A stretch of DNA of 64,000 bases from the NCBI RefSeq assembly GCF_000308695.1, contig NZ_BAGG01000019.1, forward strand, positions 175,927 to 239,926, written 5' to 3'. How positions within the stretch are numbered: the first letter of the stretch is position 1; each line of letters opens with the position of its first letter. Positions 55,590 to 63,055 of this stretch are shown here, one piece after another. A program made the position numbers and the translations under genes. The notes beneath the pieces were generated by a model, which saw only the letters and a list, made by a program, of their open reading frames with translations, was not told where the DNA came from and ran no database searches. Source of the stretch: Nocardia takedensis NBRC 100417. Lineage in GTDB: Bacteria; Actinomycetota; Actinomycetes; Mycobacteriales; Mycobacteriaceae.

Positions 55590-55764
55590 CCGCGAAAGTC
55601 TGCCGTGCCCGTCCCGCGCCGCCGCACGGGCGGTCGGATCGGGGTCGTCCCGGAGGGCGACGCTCGCCGAAATCAGGGTCGGAATCGGTCGGTGTACCGA
55701 TGCCGCGGCCCGTCGCCGACGGCACAGTCGAAAGGGTATCGATCGACCCCGGAAAGGAATTCCG

Positions 55765-55956
55765 ATGACCGCTCCCGTTCGCCGCCTCACCCGTTCCACC
55801 ACCGACAGTTGGATCGCCGGTGTCTGCGGTGGCCTCGCCGAGTACTTCGGCTGGAGTCCCGCGGTCGTGCGACTGCTGTTCGTCCTGTCCTGCCTGCTGC
55901 CCGGCCCGCAGTTCATCGTCTACTTGGTGTTGTGGCTGATCATCCCGAGGAAGTGA
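55765..55956 (+). CDS. PspC-domain protein
   Basis: The 63-residue protein is almost entirely a PspC domain: RRLTRSTTDSWIAGVCGGLA, AEYFGWSPAVVRLLFVLS, and a hydrophobic C-terminus (FIVYLVLWLIIPRK). PspC proteins sit in the membrane and take part in envelope stress responses, though small single-domain forms are poorly studied. GGAAAGGAA precedes ATG 55765. It is divergent from the ABC-F gene across 175 bases. Confidence 0.88.
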   Translation: MTAPVRRLTRSTTDSWIAGVCGGLAEYFGWSPAVVRLLFVLSCLLPGPQFIVYLVLWLIIPRK

Positions 55957-56072
55957 GTCCGGCGACCCGGTAAGCTGCTGCGCCGGGGCCCGGCAGATGA
56001 CAGGATGGTGGGAATCCCCGTTCGCGGCACTGCCACCCGCAGCGCTGTCACCGAGTCCGTCGAGGAGGAGTC

Positions 56073-56381
56073 ATGATCACCTCGGGCGAGTTTTCCGGCC
56101 TGGATCTACCCGACATCGACACCTCCTCACCGCTCGAGGGGTTCGGCCCGGTCGAGTTGAACCATCCCACCCAGGACATCGACGGCGACGGCATCCTCGA
56201 CACCGAGACCACCGCCGGGGCCGACGCCACGCAGATCTGGACCGACTACGACCACGACGGTCTGGCCGATCACGTCACGGTGGTGGAGAACGACGGCGAC
56301 TACGCCGCCTGGGAGTTCCACCACCACCCCGACGGCACCTCGGGGTGGGTCCGCACCGACCAGGGCAAGCTCGGCGGCTAG
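56073..56381 (+). CDS. Acidic protein with Ca2+-binding-like repeats (DUF6802-like)
   Basis: The 102-residue acidic protein has two DxDxDG-type loops, DIDGDGILDTE and DYDHDGLADHV, like thrombospondin type 3 or dockerin calcium sites. An aromatic stretch follows (YAAWEFHHHPDGTSGWV). It has no signal peptide. GAGGAGTC precedes ATG 56073. It resembles short actinobacterial proteins I know as DUF6802, of unknown function. It lies directly upstream of the EspC-like/WXG cassette on the same strand, so a T7SS link is possible but unproven. Confidence 0.65.
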   Translation: MITSGEFSGLDLPDIDTSSPLEGFGPVELNHPTQDIDGDGILDTETTAGADATQIWTDYDHDGLADHVTVVENDGDYAAWEFHHHPDGTSGWVRTDQGKLGG

Positions 56382-56542
56382 GCGGCCGATCGGTACGCGG
56401 GGGTAGATTTCCGGGCGGAATCCGGTTTCCCGCGGATCGGAGGGAACCGGGTAAGGCCGCGCTGCGTCCTATCAACAAGGCGGGGGTCGCGGGCTCGTGA
56501 GGTTCGTGGCGGGCACCGGACAGGACGAGGAAGGGCGGATTC

Positions 56543-56866
56543 GTGTCGACGCAGTACATGGGGGTCAACACCGGCGAACTCGGTCAGTTCGGCAACGATC
56601 TTCGCATGTCGGCCGGTGTGGTCACCACCAGCGCGAAGCGTATCTCGGACAACATGTTCGGCAACGCCTCCACCGACAAGGGGCCCGATGCCGGCCGCGC
56701 GTACGGCACGCAGGGCAAGGCCATCTACTCGGGGCTCGAGAACGTGGTGAAGTGGCTCAACGACTGGGGCGCCGCAGGCGGAGCCATCGCCGACACCGTC
56801 GGCGCTTCCGCGATCGTCTATTCCGACACGGACAAAGAGAACGCGAGCAAGACCAACAATGCGTGA
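56543..56866 (+). CDS. EspC-like type VII secretion substrate
   Basis: The 107-residue helical protein lacks a Sec signal and ends with AIVYSDTDKENASKTNNA. Its Tyr93-xxx-Asp97 is the YxxxD/E secretion motif, placed near the C-terminus as in the ESX EspC/WXG100-like families. The first helix region begins VNTGELGQFGNDLRMSAGVV. It starts at GTG 56543 behind GGAAGGGCGG and lies 44 bases before the large WXG protein gene, the arrangement of a co-secreted pair. The EspC-family call rests on motif and length only. Confidence 0.75.
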   Translation: MSTQYMGVNTGELGQFGNDLRMSAGVVTTSAKRISDNMFGNASTDKGPDAGRAYGTQGKAIYSGLENVVKWLNDWGAAGGAIADTVGASAIVYSDTDKENASKTNNA

Positions 56867-56910
56867 CGGGGGACAGGGGAGGACGGCGAGGATGATCGAG
56901 GGACACGGCC

Positions 56911-58632
56911 ATGGCTGAAGCGTCGCTGTCGAATCTGAACGGTGCCAACGTCGACAAGATCCTCGACGACGGCGCGTCCGGTCTCCAGTATTTCGCGCAG
57001 TTGCACGAGCGCTACCAGAAGGCGTTCGGCCACGGTCCGTCGCATTCGCTGGACCAGATCTACGCGCTCTACGACGAGCAGCGCGGGATGAATCTGGAGA
57101 AACTGGCCGATACCGCCACCGCGATGTCGCTCACCCTGAAGGACGCCGACGAGCAGTGGACATCCCAGAAGGCGATGGCCGACAAGCTGCCCACCATCTG
57201 GCAGGGCGATGCCGCCGAGGCGGCGCAGTACATGTTCGGCCAGCAGTTGACGATGGCCACCGATGACAAGACCAAGGCCCGCGCGGCATTGGACGCCATC
57301 GTGGCAACGGTGCCCAATCTGCGTAAAGCCGTGCAGGACAAGGCTGATCACGTCAAGAGTCTGGTCACCGGTGGTGAGGTCCGCGTCGACAACCTCTCGC
57401 TCTACCAACTCGACATCCTGATCGGCGGCACCGACGGTGTGGGCGACGTGCTGAAAGCGGTGTTCCCCGGCACTTTCGGCAAAGTCGTCGGTGAGATCAC
57501 CGATTTCAACATCGCCAGTCAGATCATGGGCAAGCTCGTGCTGGGCAATATCGCCAAGGACGCGCTCGAGGAAGTGTTCAAACCGCATTTCGATTCGCGG
57601 CTGAAGAACTTCGTAGACACCTGCACCAACACCGACACCGCGATCAAGAACGCCTACGTCCAGTTGGTCAACTCGATGCAGGCGCTGGACGGGAATCCGT
57701 ATCCGCGCCCGGCCGGTGTGCCCAAGGTCACCACGCCGAGCAACCCGAGCACGCCGAGTTCTCCCAGCAGTCCGAGTTCACCGAGCACTCCCAGCACACC
57801 GAGCACGCCGAGCACCCCGAGTACGCCGAGCACTCCCAGCACACCGAGTTCTTCGCCGACCACTCCGTCCTCGACGGACCTGTCCTCGGCCCTGACCGGT
57901 CTGGCCTCGCTGAGCCAGGTGGCGAGCACCGTCGCCACGGCGGTGCAGTCCGGGCTGTCTTCGCTGGGCACCCTGATCAGCGACGGTATCGAGAACCTGA
58001 CCGATCACCTCGAGGAGCAGGCGAAGACGGCCGCCGAGAACAAGGACAAGCCGCTGGCCGAATTCGATCTCGCAGGCAAGCACATGAAGCTCGAGATCGG
58101 CCCCGACGGCCTGCCGCGCTTGGTCACCACCGAGGCCGACGGCACCACCCACGAGTACAGCGTCGAACTAGACCAGAACGGCCTCCCGGTGCTCTCGGAC
58201 GAGAAGACCGGCGGCGAGGACAAGGCCGAGGGCGACGGGGCCGACGGTGCGAAGGCCGAAGGCGAGAAGGCCGAAGGCGACAAGGGCGAGGGCGACAAGC
58301 CGGAAGAGGGAGACAAGGCCGAGGGCCAGGGCGGTGCACCAGCGGGTGACCAGAATGCCGACCAGGGCGGCACGCCCGCGGGCGATCAGAAGGCGAACCA
58401 GGGCGGCGCGGCCCAGGGAGGTCAGAATGCCGACCAGGGCGGCACACCGGGCGGTGCGCCCGCCGATCAGTCCGAGAACGCCGGACGCCCGGCGACTCCG
58501 GGCGTGCCGAACGCCAAGCGTGAGAACGACGGTGAGCACACCCCGAATCCCGCGTTGACGCCGGAGGGCGGGCAGCAACCGCAGGCGCCGGTGGACACCG
58601 GGGCGCGATTGGCGGAGGCGGGCCCGCTGTGA
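56911..58632 (+). CDS. Large WXG-type protein with Ser-Thr-Pro linker, candidate T7SS effector
   Basis: I know no described protein like this one of 573 residues. Residues 1-260 are helical and contain a WXG turn (TIWQGDAAEAAQYMFG, Trp97). A linker of Pro-Ser-Thr units (about 273-322, TPS repeated) follows. Residues 325-375 form an Ala/Ser-rich helical segment, and about 385-420 a small strand-rich part (KHMKLEIGPDGLPRLVTTEA, then DGTTHEYSVELDQNGLPVL). The tail of about 150 residues is acidic and repetitive (AEGDKGEGDK; GDQNADQGGTPAGDQ). There is no Sec signal. Preceded by the EspC-like gene and followed by a coiled-coil gene, it looks like a secreted ESX substrate with its partner. Confidence 0.8.
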   Translation: MAEASLSNLNGANVDKILDDGASGLQYFAQLHERYQKAFGHGPSHSLDQIYALYDEQRGMNLEKLADTATAMSLTLKDADEQWTSQKAMADKLPTIWQGDAAEAAQYMFGQQLTMATDDKTKARAALDAIVATVPNLRKAVQDKADHVKSLVTGGEVRVDNLSLYQLDILIGGTDGVGDVLKAVFPGTFGKVVGEITDFNIASQIMGKLVLGNIAKDALEEVFKPHFDSRLKNFVDTCTNTDTAIKNAYVQLVNSMQALDGNPYPRPAGVPKVTTPSNPSTPSSPSSPSSPSTPSTPSTPSTPSTPSTPSTPSSSPTTPSSTDLSSALTGLASLSQVASTVATAVQSGLSSLGTLISDGIENLTDHLEEQAKTAAENKDKPLAEFDLAGKHMKLEIGPDGLPRLVTTEADGTTHEYSVELDQNGLPVLSDEKTGGEDKAEGDGADGAKAEGEKAEGDKGEGDKPEEGDKAEGQGGAPAGDQNADQGGTPAGDQKANQGGAAQGGQNADQGGTPGGAPADQSENAGRPATPGVPNAKRENDGEHTPNPALTPEGGQQPQAPVDTGARLAEAGPL

Positions 58633-58666
58633 CCGACAGACGTGACAGGGCGTGGGAGGAGAGCGC

Positions 58667-59053
58667 ATGGTGAACTACGCCGAGGCGATCGAGCGGGAAT
58701 TCGAGGAGTGCGCCCGCCGCACCGCAGTCCTGCGGGCGGAACTGGCCGAGATCGATCGCAGCGCCGCCGAGCGTCTGCACGCGCTCGGCGAACGCGCGGC
58801 CGAGGATCTGCGCAAAGTGATCGAGGAGAACGCGGAGGAGTTCGCGCGCGAACAGGCCGAAGCGGAGGAACGCGAACGCCGCGAAGCCGAGGAACGCGCC
58901 GAACGCGAACGCCAGGAAACCGAGGCCCGCGAACACCGCGAGGCGATCGCCCGCTCCGCCGCCGCCCGCCGCTCCGCCGACGTCGTCACCCCCATAGACG
59001 AAGACGACGACCCCGAAGGCGAGTACTACCGCAAGAAGAGCTGGCTCATCTAG
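58667..59053 (+). CDS. Small charged coiled-coil protein
   Basis: The 128-residue protein is nearly all helix. Residues 10-110 form a highly charged Glu/Arg/Ala coiled coil (EEFAREQAEAEERERREAEE as example), followed by a short acidic segment and the end EYYRKKSWLI. ATG 58667 behind GGAGGAGAG is better than the GTG at 58652. It follows the large WXG gene by 34 bases and is probably co-transcribed. A chaperone or scaffold role for the neighbouring substrate is only a guess. No family recognised. Confidence 0.75.
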   Translation: MVNYAEAIEREFEECARRTAVLRAELAEIDRSAAERLHALGERAAEDLRKVIEENAEEFAREQAEAEERERREAEERAERERQETEAREHREAIARSAAARRSADVVTPIDEDDDPEGEYYRKKSWLI

Positions 59054-59096
59054 CCGACCGCCACCTGGCCAGTGGCCGCTCGATGCGTTGTCGTTG

Positions 59097-59405
59097 TCAC
59101 AGTCCCAGATAGTGCGTGACCGTGAGATCCAGTCGCGCCATATCGTCGTGGCTCAGGTAACCGACCATCTCGCCGACATACTGCACATCCAGCGACCGTA
59201 TCTGGTCGACCAGTAGAAGAGTGGATCGTCCCAGCAAGTCTATGCGCGGTCGGAACATCGAGTCCTGAGCGGAGGCGGAGGTGGGTACCACGGTGACCAT
59301 GGACCAGTCGGTCTCGGAGAGAACCACGCCGTAACGTTTACCGCGTTGTTCGCGCCCGCGATTCGTCTGACCGAAGTCGACTTGATGAACAGCGGCTCGA
59401 ATCAC
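59097..59405 (-). CDS. MazF/PemK-family toxin
   Basis: The 102-residue protein matches MazF-type mRNA interferases in length and layout: QVDFGQTNRGREQRGKRYGV at the start, VVLSETDWSMVTVVPTSASA, then a DQIRSLDVQYVGEMVGYLS segment and the end DLTVTHYLGL. These correspond to the RGE/PVV and DQ segments of the family, in a slightly divergent form. GTG 59405 overlaps the antitoxin stop (GTGA), typical for type II pairs. Confidence 0.82.
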   Translation of the reverse strand: MIRAAVHQVDFGQTNRGREQRGKRYGVVLSETDWSMVTVVPTSASAQDSMFRPRIDLLGRSTLLLVDQIRSLDVQYVGEMVGYLSHDDMARLDLTVTHYLGL

Positions 59406-59662
59406 CAGGCGTCCGGCTCTTCATTCAGATCCTCGCCGGAGGCGTCTATCCGTTCGGCGTCCTGCTGGGCGGCCAGCAGCCACTCACGACGCTCCAGCTC
59501 GTGCAGAGCCCGCCGGATCACGTCGGCCTTGGTTTCACCAGGTCTGGCCAGCTTGTCCACCAGCACCTTGTCGGCGTCGGTGAATCGGATACCGGTAGTG
59601 GGATTCTTGGTGGTTCTTCGCGCGCCGGAAGCAAACGGCTTCTTTCGGGTTTTGGTGGCCAT
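59402..59662 (-). CDS. Antitoxin partner of the MazF-like toxin
   Basis: The 86-residue protein has a basic N-terminal part (ATKTRKKPFASGARRTTKNP) and a ribbon-helix-helix-like segment (GIRFTDADKVLVDKLARPGE, then TKADVIRRALHELERREWLL). The acidic tail (ERIDASGEDLNEEPDAW) is likely to wrap the toxin. It is the first gene of the pair, overlapping the toxin start by four bases. It likely represses its own promoter in the 79 bases to the upstream region. Confidence 0.78.
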   Translation of the reverse strand: MATKTRKKPFASGARRTTKNPTTGIRFTDADKVLVDKLARPGETKADVIRRALHELERREWLLAAQQDAERIDASGEDLNEEPDAW

Positions 59663-59741
59663 AACTCCAGTTTAGGCCCGTGTGCAACAGGTGTGCAACG
59701 TCATGTCGACGTCGAAGAACGATCCGTTCGGTGGAACCGTA

Positions 59742-60605
59742 CTAACGGCGGAGGAGGGCGGCTATGGCGCCGATCGGGAGGCCGGACTTCTTCTTCTCTT
59801 CTTCGCGGGGGGCGTGCGGGTCCACGACGGTGGTGTGGGGGACTTGGGCCTCGGGGTCGGCGAAGGCGGCGTAGGTCTTGTCGTCCAGGACGGTGTGCAG
59901 CAGGTAGCCGGTGAGGATCGCGCGGGTGCGGCGGGCCACTTTGGCCTGATATTTGCCGATGCCGAAGGCGTCGAGGGCGCGGCGGCCCTCCACGATGCCG
60001 TTGTGGTTCGCGCCGTCGAGGGTGCGCAGCAACTGCGGACCGGCCCATTCGGTGGCCAGGGGGAGGGCGTTGGAGCTGACCGAGTCGAGGTCCTGCGCGC
60101 CGGCGAGGATGAGGGCGGGGATCTCGATACTGCCCGCGACGTTCTCGGCGGCGGGTGCGGTGGGGGCGGGGTGCAGTGCGGCCACGGCGGCGACGCGACG
60201 CTGCGCGGCGGCCAGGACGGCCGTGCCCGCGCCCATCGCGTGACCCGCCAGCACGAGGCGGTCGGGGTGCACGCTGATCTGTCCGTCGCCGAGTCGCACC
60301 CCGGTGCAGATGTCGAGGGTGGTGAGCAGATCGGTGGCCAGGTCCAGATGTGACGGAATCGGTCCGCGCTCGGTGTCGGGGGCCGCGACCACGAAACCCC
60401 AGGAGGCGAGGTGTTCGAGTAGCTCCCGATACCGCGACGCGCCGGTCAGCCAGCCGTGCGCGAACGCGATCGCGGGCAGGTTCTTCCCGGTTTCGGGCGT
60501 GTAGACAACCCCGGGCTGCCCCGCGATGGCCAGGTTGCCGCGCAACACGTGGTGCGGGCCACGGCTGGTCAGGGTGCTCAGAAGAGATTTCACAGACGCC
60601 GACAC
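59742..60605 (-). CDS. Alpha/beta-hydrolase-fold protein without nucleophilic Ser
   Basis: The 287-residue protein has an alpha/beta-hydrolase core: PAIAFAHGWLTGASRYRELL (oxyanion region), GFVVAAPDTERGP, and a late IPALILAGAQDLDSV with Asp plus NHNGIVEG with His. The nucleophile elbow reads AGHAMGAGTAV, so the expected Ser of GHSMG is Ala. The other acid and His remain. The protein resembles dienelactone-hydrolase/lipase-like actinobacterial proteins. It either lacks hydrolase activity or acts by binding. GTG 60605 is the likely start (GTG 60593 possible). It is divergent from glmS across 36 bases. Confidence 0.8.
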   Translation of the reverse strand: MSASVKSLLSTLTSRGPHHVLRGNLAIAGQPGVVYTPETGKNLPAIAFAHGWLTGASRYRELLEHLASWGFVVAAPDTERGPIPSHLDLATDLLTTLDICTGVRLGDGQISVHPDRLVLAGHAMGAGTAVLAAAQRRVAAVAALHPAPTAPAAENVAGSIEIPALILAGAQDLDSVSSNALPLATEWAGPQLLRTLDGANHNGIVEGRRALDAFGIGKYQAKVARRTRAILTGYLLHTVLDDKTYAAFADPEAQVPHTTVVDPHAPREEEKKKSGLPIGAIAALLRR

Positions 60606-60641
60606 GACGTGAACGTTATCCGATAAGTACTCTGGTGAGCC

Positions 60642-62522
60642 ATGTGCGGAATCGTTGGCTACGTCGGGTACCGGGACGCGCTCGGCGTCGTCGTTGACGC
60701 GTTGCGCCGCATGGAATATCGGGGGTACGACTCCGCGGGTGTCGCGATTCTCGGCGGTGTGGGCGCGTTGGCGGTGGAACGCAAGGCCGGTCGTCTGGCC
60801 AATCTGGAGGCCGAGCTGGCCGAGTCCGACCCGGCGCGCTTCGCGGGCAGCACCGGTATCGGGCACACCCGGTGGGCGACGCACGGCGCGCCGACCGACC
60901 GCAACGCCCACCCGCACCGCGACGTCACCGGGAAGGTGGCGGTGGTGCACAACGGCATCATCGAGAATTTCGCGCCGCTGCGCCGTGAGCTCGAGCAGGC
61001 CGGGGTGGAGTTGCTCAGCGACACCGACACCGAGGTGGCGGTGCATCTGGTCGCCCTGGCGTACGCCGCGGGGCCGACCGCGGGTGATTTCGTGGCCAGC
61101 GCGCTCGCGGTGCTGCGCCGGCTCGAGGGCGCGTTCACGCTGGTCTTCACCCACGCCGACCACCCGGATCTGATCGTGGCCGCGCGCCGCTCCACCCCGC
61201 TGGTGGTCGGGGTCGGCCGGGACGAGATGTTCATCGCCTCGGATGTCACGGCGTTCATCGAGCACACCCGCGACGCGGTGGAGCTGGGGCAGGATCAGGC
61301 CGTGGTGATCACGGCGGGTTCCTACCGGGTCACCGATTTCGACGGCAACGACGTGCCGGGCAAGACGCGCCCGTTCACGATCGACTGGGATCTGGCCGCC
61401 GCGGAGAAGGGCGGCCACGACTACTTCATGCTCAAGGAGATCGAGGAGCAGCCCGCGGGCGTCGCCGACACCTTGATCGGGCATTTCACCGTCGACGAGG
61501 CGGGCGGCCGGATCGTCCTGGACGAGCAGCGCCTGGCCGACCAGGAGTTGCGCGAGTTCGACAAGGTGTTCGTGGTGGCGTGCGGCAGCTCCTATCACGC
61601 GGGTCTGCTGGCCAAGTACGCCATCGAGCACTGGACCAGGCTGCCCGTCGAGGTGGAGTTGGCCAGCGAGTTCCGCTACCGCGACCCGGTGCTGGACCGG
61701 TCGACGCTGGTGGTCGCGATCTCGCAGTCCGGCGAGACCGCCGACACGCTCGAGGCGGTGCGCCACGCCAAGGATCAGAAGGCCAGGGTGCTGGCGATCT
61801 GCAACACCAACGGCGCGCAGATCCCGCGCGAATCCGACGCGGTGCTCTACACCAGGACCGGCCCGGAGATCGGCGTCGCCTCGACCAAGGCGTTCCTGGC
61901 GCAGGTGACGGCCAACTTCTTGGTGGGTCTGGCGTTGGCGCAGGCCCGCGGCACCAAGTACCCCGACGAGGTGGCCCGCGAATTCGCCGAACTGGAGGCG
62001 ATGCCGAAGCTGGTCGAGCGGGTCCTGGAGACCGGTCCGCAGGTGCGGGCCATCGCGCGCGAGTTGGCGCAGGTGCCGACGGTGCTGTTCCTGGGTCGCC
62101 ACGTCGGCTATCCGGTGGCGCTGGAGGGTGCGCTCAAGCTCAAGGAGCTCGCCTACATGCACGCGGAGGGTTTCGCGGCGGGTGAGCTCAAGCACGGTCC
62201 GATCGCGCTGATCGAGGACGGGCTGCCGGTGATCGTGGTGATGCCCTCGCCGAAGGGCCGCGCGGTGCTGCATTCGAAGCTGCTCAGCAATATCCGCGAG
62301 ATCCAGGCGCGCGGCGCGCGCACGATCGTCATCGCGGAGGAGGGCGACGACACGGTGCGCCCGTTCGCCGACGATCTGATCGAGATCCCGTCCGCGCCGA
62401 CGCTGTTCCAGCCGTTGCTGTCGACGGTGCCGTTGCAGATCTTCGCGGCCGAGGTCGCCCAGGCCCGCGGCTACGACGTGGACAAGCCGCGCAACCTGGC
62501 CAAGTCGGTCACGGTCGAGTAG
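60642..62522 (+). CDS. glmS: Glutamine-fructose-6-phosphate aminotransferase (isomerising)
   Basis: GlmS makes glucosamine-6-phosphate, the substrate of GlmM encoded about 10 kb upstream. The 626-residue product begins with the catalytic Cys (CGIVGYVGYRDA). It has the glutamine amidotransferase domain (RWATHGAPTDRNAHPH, VVHNGIIENF) and then two SIS domains (ACGSSYHAGLLAKY, AISQSGETADTLEAVR, TKAFLAQVTANFLVG). It ends with the invariant DKPRNLAKSVTVE. Length is normal. A glmS ribozyme is not seen upstream, as expected in actinobacteria. Confidence 0.98.
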   Translation: MCGIVGYVGYRDALGVVVDALRRMEYRGYDSAGVAILGGVGALAVERKAGRLANLEAELAESDPARFAGSTGIGHTRWATHGAPTDRNAHPHRDVTGKVAVVHNGIIENFAPLRRELEQAGVELLSDTDTEVAVHLVALAYAAGPTAGDFVASALAVLRRLEGAFTLVFTHADHPDLIVAARRSTPLVVGVGRDEMFIASDVTAFIEHTRDAVELGQDQAVVITAGSYRVTDFDGNDVPGKTRPFTIDWDLAAAEKGGHDYFMLKEIEEQPAGVADTLIGHFTVDEAGGRIVLDEQRLADQELREFDKVFVVACGSSYHAGLLAKYAIEHWTRLPVEVELASEFRYRDPVLDRSTLVVAISQSGETADTLEAVRHAKDQKARVLAICNTNGAQIPRESDAVLYTRTGPEIGVASTKAFLAQVTANFLVGLALAQARGTKYPDEVAREFAELEAMPKLVERVLETGPQVRAIARELAQVPTVLFLGRHVGYPVALEGALKLKELAYMHAEGFAAGELKHGPIALIEDGLPVIVVMPSPKGRAVLHSKLLSNIREIQARGARTIVIAEEGDDTVRPFADDLIEIPSAPTLFQPLLSTVPLQIFAAEVAQARGYDVDKPRNLAKSVTVE

Positions 62523-62529
62523 TTCGGCG

Positions 62530-62949
62530 TTACTGCTCGACGGTGACGGTGCCGCGCATCTCCGGGTGCAGCGAGCACAGGTAGCGGTACGAGCCGGGCG
62601 CGGTGAACGTGTAGCTCCATTCGCCGCTGGTGAAGATGGGGCTGTTGAGCCCCATCGCCTTGTCGCCCATGCCCTGCACGGAATGCGGGAAGCGGTCGCT
62701 GAACTTCCAGGTGACGGTGTCACCGACGCGGACGGTGACCTCGGCGGGGGAGAAGGTCATGTCGTCGACGGCGACCGTGACCTTGGCCGTCGGTTTCTTC
62801 GTCGGCGCGGCGGCCGCGCTGGTGGCGGAGGTGGCGCTCGCCTGCGTCTCGGCGGCGTCGTCGGAACCGCAGCCCGACAGGGTGAGCACGGCGGCGGCGA
62901 CCAATCCGGTCGCGACCCGGGCGGACAGTGCGTGGCTCCCGAACGGCAT
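62530..62949 (-). CDS. Cupredoxin-domain lipoprotein
   Basis: The 139-residue protein has a lipoprotein signal (VAAAVLTLSGCGS) and an Ala/Thr/Ser-rich tether. A plastocyanin-like domain (VDDMTFSPAEVTVRVGDTV) follows. The type 1 copper ligands are visible: His in RFPHSVQG, then Cys, His and Met in YLCSLHPEM. It is probably an outer-face electron carrier or copper-binding protein. ATG 62949 gives the normal signal peptide. It ends seven bases from the glmS stop, in convergent orientation. Confidence 0.9.
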   Translation of the reverse strand: MPFGSHALSARVATGLVAAAVLTLSGCGSDDAAETQASATSATSAAAAPTKKPTAKVTVAVDDMTFSPAEVTVRVGDTVTWKFSDRFPHSVQGMGDKAMGLNSPIFTSGEWSYTFTAPGSYRYLCSLHPEMRGTVTVEQ

Positions 62950-63055
62950 GGCGGCCAGCCTAGCCGCCGTGTCCGATTCGGCGGCGGTGCGGGGCGCGGC
63001 CGGTAGGGTCGGGGGCGACCGGTCGGAGCGGGCGAGCAGCGGAGGCAGGAGACGG

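Noticed and set aside
60606..60641. glmS ribozyme or riboswitch before glmS
   Set aside because: Only 36 bases separate glmS from the divergent gene, too short for such an element, and none is expected in actinobacteria.
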